Positions 7,417-10,325 of a DNA stretch of 10,325 bases are shown in pieces. The stretch spans positions 1-10,325 of the forward strand of contig JADYYU010000127.1 of the NCBI GenBank assembly GCA_020853515.1, written 5' to 3'. Under the pieces are notes generated by a model. That model was not told the origin of the DNA. It searched no databases and worked only from the letters and a program-made list of their open reading frames with translations. Positions within the stretch are counted from its first letter, which is position 1. Every line of letters starts with the position of its first letter. The position numbers were made by a program, and so were the translations under genes. Source of the stretch: Chitinophagaceae bacterium (lineage in GTDB: Bacteria; Bacteroidota; Bacteroidia; Chitinophagales; Chitinophagaceae).

Positions 7417-7668
7417 TTATTTTCGCTGATTACTTTCAATTTTATTTCGCAGGCTGTATTGAACTCAATACTCAAGTATGAAGTAACTGTGCCGAAAAAA
7501 AAGGTTCTGATTCAACATCCTGCAGCTTCCAAAAAAGCTTGTTAGCAACTTTTTTTATTACAAAAGCCCCCAAAAAGCGGCTTAATTTGATAAAAACTGC
7601 GGAAAACACAACATTTTTTTCGGTGAAACAGAATATTAGAGTAATTTAGTCCCTCAAATCATTTCAAC
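7417..7668. other. intergenic region before the repeat protein
   Basis: These 252 AT-rich bases contain the hairpin at 7531-7556, a second weak hairpin AAGCC/GGCTT at 7564-7583, and a near-match -7 box TAATTTAG at 7642-7649 that lacks a TTG at the right distance. No small gene was convincing. Confidence 0.4.
7531..7556 (+). terminator. putative intrinsic terminator after the GLPGLI gene
   Basis: AAAAAAG pairs with CTTTTTT, and inside it TTG pairs with CAA around a TTAG loop. This gives a 10-pair stem with one bulged C that merges into a run of seven T. It lies 115 bases past the GLPGLI stop and before the next gene. The stem is AT-rich, so strength is uncertain. Confidence 0.45.
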
Positions 7669-10325
7669 ATGCGCTCAATGCTACAAAACTTATTTGCAAA
7701 AAATGCATTTTACTTTCTTCTGGCTGCTTTTTTACTGTTAGCCGGCCAGTCAAATGCACAGGTTTTTTGGACTGAAAACTTTTCAGCCCCTTCCTGGACT
7801 TTGAACGTGCCTACCGGTATCAATGACCTTGATGCCAATTACTTTGACATTTCTGACGCGGAAGGCGGTGGCATACCTCCCAACCTGGGCGCACCGGGCA
7901 GTTGTGGCGTAGCCTTAAATGGTAACAATACCCTTTTTCTAACAAGTACTTTAGCAGGAGGCGGTGCTGCCTATAATTCAGGCGGTTTTTGCGGTCTGGG
8001 AATTTGCGTCACCACCAACAAGCGTGCTGAATCACCAACGATCAACTGTAGCGGCAAGATCAATATTACTCTTGACTTCAATTACATCGAAAATGGCGAT
8101 GGTTTGCTCGATGACGCGGTACTCTACTACTACGACGGCCTTACCTGGACTGTGATCGGAAATATGCCTAAAACATTGACCGGATGTGGATTTCAGGGCT
8201 TATGGACCTCATACTCTGTTATGCTGCCGGCCACCGCCAACAATAACCCCAATGTAAAAATCGGTTTTGGCTGGACCAATAATGACGACGGACTCGGCAC
8301 CGACCCTTCCTTTGCCGTAGACGACATTACACTCAGCGCTCCTGTAGGTGGAGGATTAAGCACTGATGCGTTGGCGCAATTAAACTATTGCTCATGCGAC
8401 AATCTGAATGTAGGATTTTTCACCAATGCGGCCATTGCTGCAGGCAACGTGTATACAGCACAATTATCGGACGCCTTTGGCAACTTTGCAGCTCCGGTAA
8501 CAATCGGCACTTTACCCAGCGTAGCCACTTCAGGAAGCATTGCCTGCACTATTCCATGCAATACCCCTAACGGCAGCAATTACAGAATCAGGGTAATCAG
8601 TTCCAATCCTCCTATTAACGGGTCTGACAACGGTGCCGATATTACTATCAGTGTAACACCTGCTCCATCCATCAACAACACCACTGTCAATTGCGTTACT
8701 ACATTAAGTGCTTTGGCAAATGTGCCCGGTGGACCGTTTACCTATTTATGGCAACCGGGTGGTGCAGTCACACAAAATATCAACGCACCCACATCGGGTA
8801 TTTATACGGTTACAGTATCTAACAATGGCTGTTCAGCTACCTCTACACTTAATGTAGTGGTAACGCAACCGCCCACGGTCACTGCCAATGCCAATCCGGC
8901 TTCAGTTTGTCCGGGGGGCACCACCATACTGACTGGCGGGGGCAATGCGGTCAGTTATAGCTGGTCTGGCGGTGTAGTAGATGGTGTAGCTTTTGCACCT
9001 GCTGCAACAGGCACTTATACAGTAACCGGTACCAATGCGGCAGGTTGTACAGCAACTTCAACGGTGACAGTTACAGTCAATCCCAATTTGCTGATCACAA
9101 TCAACGCAACTTCTCCGGGTATATGTCCGGGTGGCGCTGATACCTTAACTGCCAGCGGTGCATCCTCCTACGTATGGCTGCCCGGCGGTCAGACAGGAGC
9201 CACACTCATTGTTTCTCCTGTGGTTACAACTACTTACACGGTGACCGGCTCTAACGGCCCTAACTGCTCAGGCACTACCACCTTTACGGTGAATGTAGGT
9301 GGCATCCAATCGCTTGTAATTACGATGAGCGGTACACCTTGTAACGATACCCTGACAGCATTGGCAGTCGCTACCGGCGGCGGCGGTGTAGCACCAGGCG
9401 ACAAATACTATATCACCGATCAGGTACCTTGGGGGCAGCCTGACAATGTAAATCATATGAATGCCATTTTTGGTGCAGGTAACTGGATACAAGCTAATTT
9501 CTCAACTCCGGCAGCGACAGTCTATGTACCGGGTACCCAGTTTGTCTATATTGACGGCAGTGACGGTAATGGCACGGCATGTACCAATTATATCAATGCA
9601 AATATTGCAGTCATTGAGGCCTGGGTGAATGCAGGCGGAAGGTTATTTTTAAATGCAGCCCCAAATAACGGTGGTAATCAGACATGGGGTTTCGGTGGCA
9701 CTACGCTTAATTATATAAATCTGATACCGGCAGCCATCAATGCAGTGCCCGGTACTGTGGTTACCAATCTGGCACATCCGATCAACCTTGGACCTTACTT
9801 GCCTGTAGATCCGAATGGCTATTATACCGGCAACTACTATGCTCACGCAGATGTAGTCAATGGCGGTACTACTGTGATGCACGATCCGAGCAATCCGGCT
9901 ATTGCAGTGTGTGCAGAAAAGGTGTGGGGCACCGGCCTTGTATTTTTTGGCGGTATGACCACCACTTTTTATCATAACAATGTAGCACCTCTGGTTAACC
10001 AGCATGCTGTGAATATCAGAAGAAATATTATTTTTTATGTAGCAGGATCACCTTTGCCGGCGCCTCCGATCACTTATACATGGCAGCCGGGCAATGTATC
10101 CGGACCTATATTGGTACCACCGGCCTCCGGTATTTATACCGTGACAGCCTCTGTGAACGGTTGTACTTCCACCGCTACTTTTAATTTCACCCTCAACACT
10201 CCACCGGTCATGACTGCAACTGCTTCTCCTGCCAGTATTTGTCCGGGCGGAAACGTAGTGATGCAGGCTACAGGTGCAACCAGCTATTTATGGCAGCCAG
10301 GTGGATTGACAGGACCAACCCAAAA
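7669..10325 (+). CDS. large secreted multidomain Ig-like repeat protein, C-terminus beyond the window
   Basis: Probable cell-surface or secreted protein, open for 885 codons to the right edge. The signal peptide is residues 1-30 (cut near SNA|Q). Residues about 33-224 look like a jelly-roll/MAM-like domain: ENFSAPSWTL near the start, WTNNDDGLG, and the closing FAVDDITLSA. Residues about 230-330 form a second beta domain with VYTAQLSDAFGNF and YRIRVISSNPP, a pattern common in Bacteroidota surface proteins. From 342 on there are Ig/PKD-like repeats with CPGG, Tyr-x-Trp-x-Pro-Gly-Gly and GTYTVTGTN-type strands. The repeats start at Cys342, 414, 486, 558 and 858. Repeat four carries a 228-residue insert. 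Such proteins are usually T9SS substrates with a C-terminal sorting domain, which would lie beyond the window. Adhesion is a plausible role, but nothing here proves it. Confidence 0.88.
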   Translation, partial: MRSMLQNLFAKNAFYFLLAAFLLLAGQSNAQVFWTENFSAPSWTLNVPTGINDLDANYFDISDAEGGGIPPNLGAPGSCGVALNGNNTLFLTSTLAGGGAAYNSGGFCGLGICVTTNKRAESPTINCSGKINITLDFNYIENGDGLLDDAVLYYYDGLTWTVIGNMPKTLTGCGFQGLWTSYSVMLPATANNNPNVKIGFGWTNNDDGLGTDPSFAVDDITLSAPVGGGLSTDALAQLNYCSCDNLNVGFFTNAAIAAGNVYTAQLSDAFGNFAAPVTIGTLPSVATSGSIACTIPCNTPNGSNYRIRVISSNPPINGSDNGADITISVTPAPSINNTTVNCVTTLSALANVPGGPFTYLWQPGGAVTQNINAPTSGIYTVTVSNNGCSATSTLNVVVTQPPTVTANANPASVCPGGTTILTGGGNAVSYSWSGGVVDGVAFAPAATGTYTVTGTNAAGCTATSTVTVTVNPNLLITINATSPGICPGGADTLTASGASSYVWLPGGQTGATLIVSPVVTTTYTVTGSNGPNCSGTTTFTVNVGGIQSLVITMSGTPCNDTLTALAVATGGGGVAPGDKYYITDQVPWGQPDNVNHMNAIFGAGNWIQANFSTPAATVYVPGTQFVYIDGSDGNGTACTNYINANIAVIEAWVNAGGRLFLNAAPNNGGNQTWGFGGTTLNYINLIPAAINAVPGTVVTNLAHPINLGPYLPVDPNGYYTGNYYAHADVVNGGTTVMHDPSNPAIAVCAEKVWGTGLVFFGGMTTTFYHNNVAPLVNQHAVNIRRNIIFYVAGSPLPAPPITYTWQPGNVSGPILVPPASGIYTVTASVNGCTSTATFNFTLNTPPVMTATASPASICPGGNVVMQATGATSYLWQPGGLTGPTQ
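8692..10325 (+). repeat. array of 72-residue Ig-like repeats
   Basis: The first cysteines of successive units lie at residues 342, 414, 486 and 558, exactly 72 apart, then at 858. Each complete unit also has a second cysteine 46-47 residues later (388, 460, 533), suggesting an intra-repeat disulfide, and a core Trp (361, 432, 503, 805). Three units share the I/V-CPGG opening. The array continues off the right edge. Confidence 0.85.
9382..10065 (+). other. 228-residue alpha/beta domain inserted within the fourth Ig-like repeat
   Basis: Residues 572-799 of the repeat protein. Aligning repeat four to repeat one matches TLTALAVATGG before the insert and PITYTWQPG after it, leaving exactly 228 extra residues in the loop before the Trp-bearing strand. 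The insert alternates strands and helices instead of the all-beta Ig pattern: YYITDQ, FVYIDGSDG (625-633), a helix ending in AWVNAGGRLFLNAAPNN (651-668), AHPI (702-705), GTGLVFFGG (754-762) and a closing NIRRNIIFYVAG. This order resembles class I glutamine-amidotransferase/ThuA-like folds. No cysteine nucleophile stands after the GGRLFL strand, so a catalytic role is doubtful. The fold assignment is by eye. Confidence 0.6.

Noticed and set aside
7564..7583. AAGCC/GGCTT hairpin as a second terminator
   Set aside because: It has only five pairs, a 10-base loop and no T-run after it.
7642..7649. TAATTTAG as a promoter box for the repeat protein
   Set aside because: It has one mismatch to TANNTTTG and no TTG at the usual upstream distance, so it is mentioned only as a weak candidate.
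9649..10005. 118-codon minus-strand frame
   Set aside because: It lies opposite the inserted domain of the repeat protein, whose coding frame is unbroken; no supporting signals.

Overview
The window looks like a chromosomal segment of a member of the Bacteroidota, most likely Chitinophagales or Sphingobacteriales. Four things point there: a GLPGLI-family protein paired with a TonB-receptor-like outer membrane barrel; a large secreted protein built from Cys-Pro-Gly-Gly Ig-like repeats of the kind exported by type IX secretion (T9SS); promoter-like TANNTTTG (-7) boxes instead of sigma70 hexamers; and starts without strong Shine-Dalgarno sequences. This placement is inference from gene content, not from a phylogenetic marker analysis.

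Positions 1-3591 are all on the minus strand. From right to left they hold a radical SAM/SPASM protein (2563-3591), an unrecognised lipoprotein (1789-2400), an exported thermonuclease-family protein (1273-1701, probably starting further upstream at a non-standard codon), acyl carrier protein acpP (927-1163) and fabF (1-905, cut by the window edge). acpP-fabF is the conserved fatty-acid synthesis pair with its own -33/-7 promoter. The lipoprotein and nuclease form a likely two-gene unit of cell-envelope or secreted products.

Positions 3592-3764 are a divergent intergenic region with a -7-like box facing each way. From 3765 to the right edge everything is on the plus strand. A 950-residue outer membrane barrel protein (CarboxypepD_reg-like domain, plug-like domain, barrel) is followed 28 bases later by a GLPGLI-family secreted protein, an arrangement that recurs in Bacteroidota. 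A hairpin with a T-run near 7531-7556 probably ends this unit. A giant secreted protein then starts at 7669 and runs off the right edge. It has a signal peptide, an N-terminal jelly-roll/MAM-like domain, a second beta domain, and Ig-like repeats spaced exactly 72 residues apart.

The most notable observation is in that last gene. The fourth Ig-like repeat is split by exactly 228 extra residues, which look like a separate alpha/beta domain (GATase1/ThuA-like by eye) nested in the loop between two strands of the repeat. The second is that the nuclease frame encodes a convincing signal peptide but has no ATG, GTG or TTG upstream of it before the previous gene's in-frame stop. No RNA gene, CRISPR array, insertion sequence or attachment site was seen.
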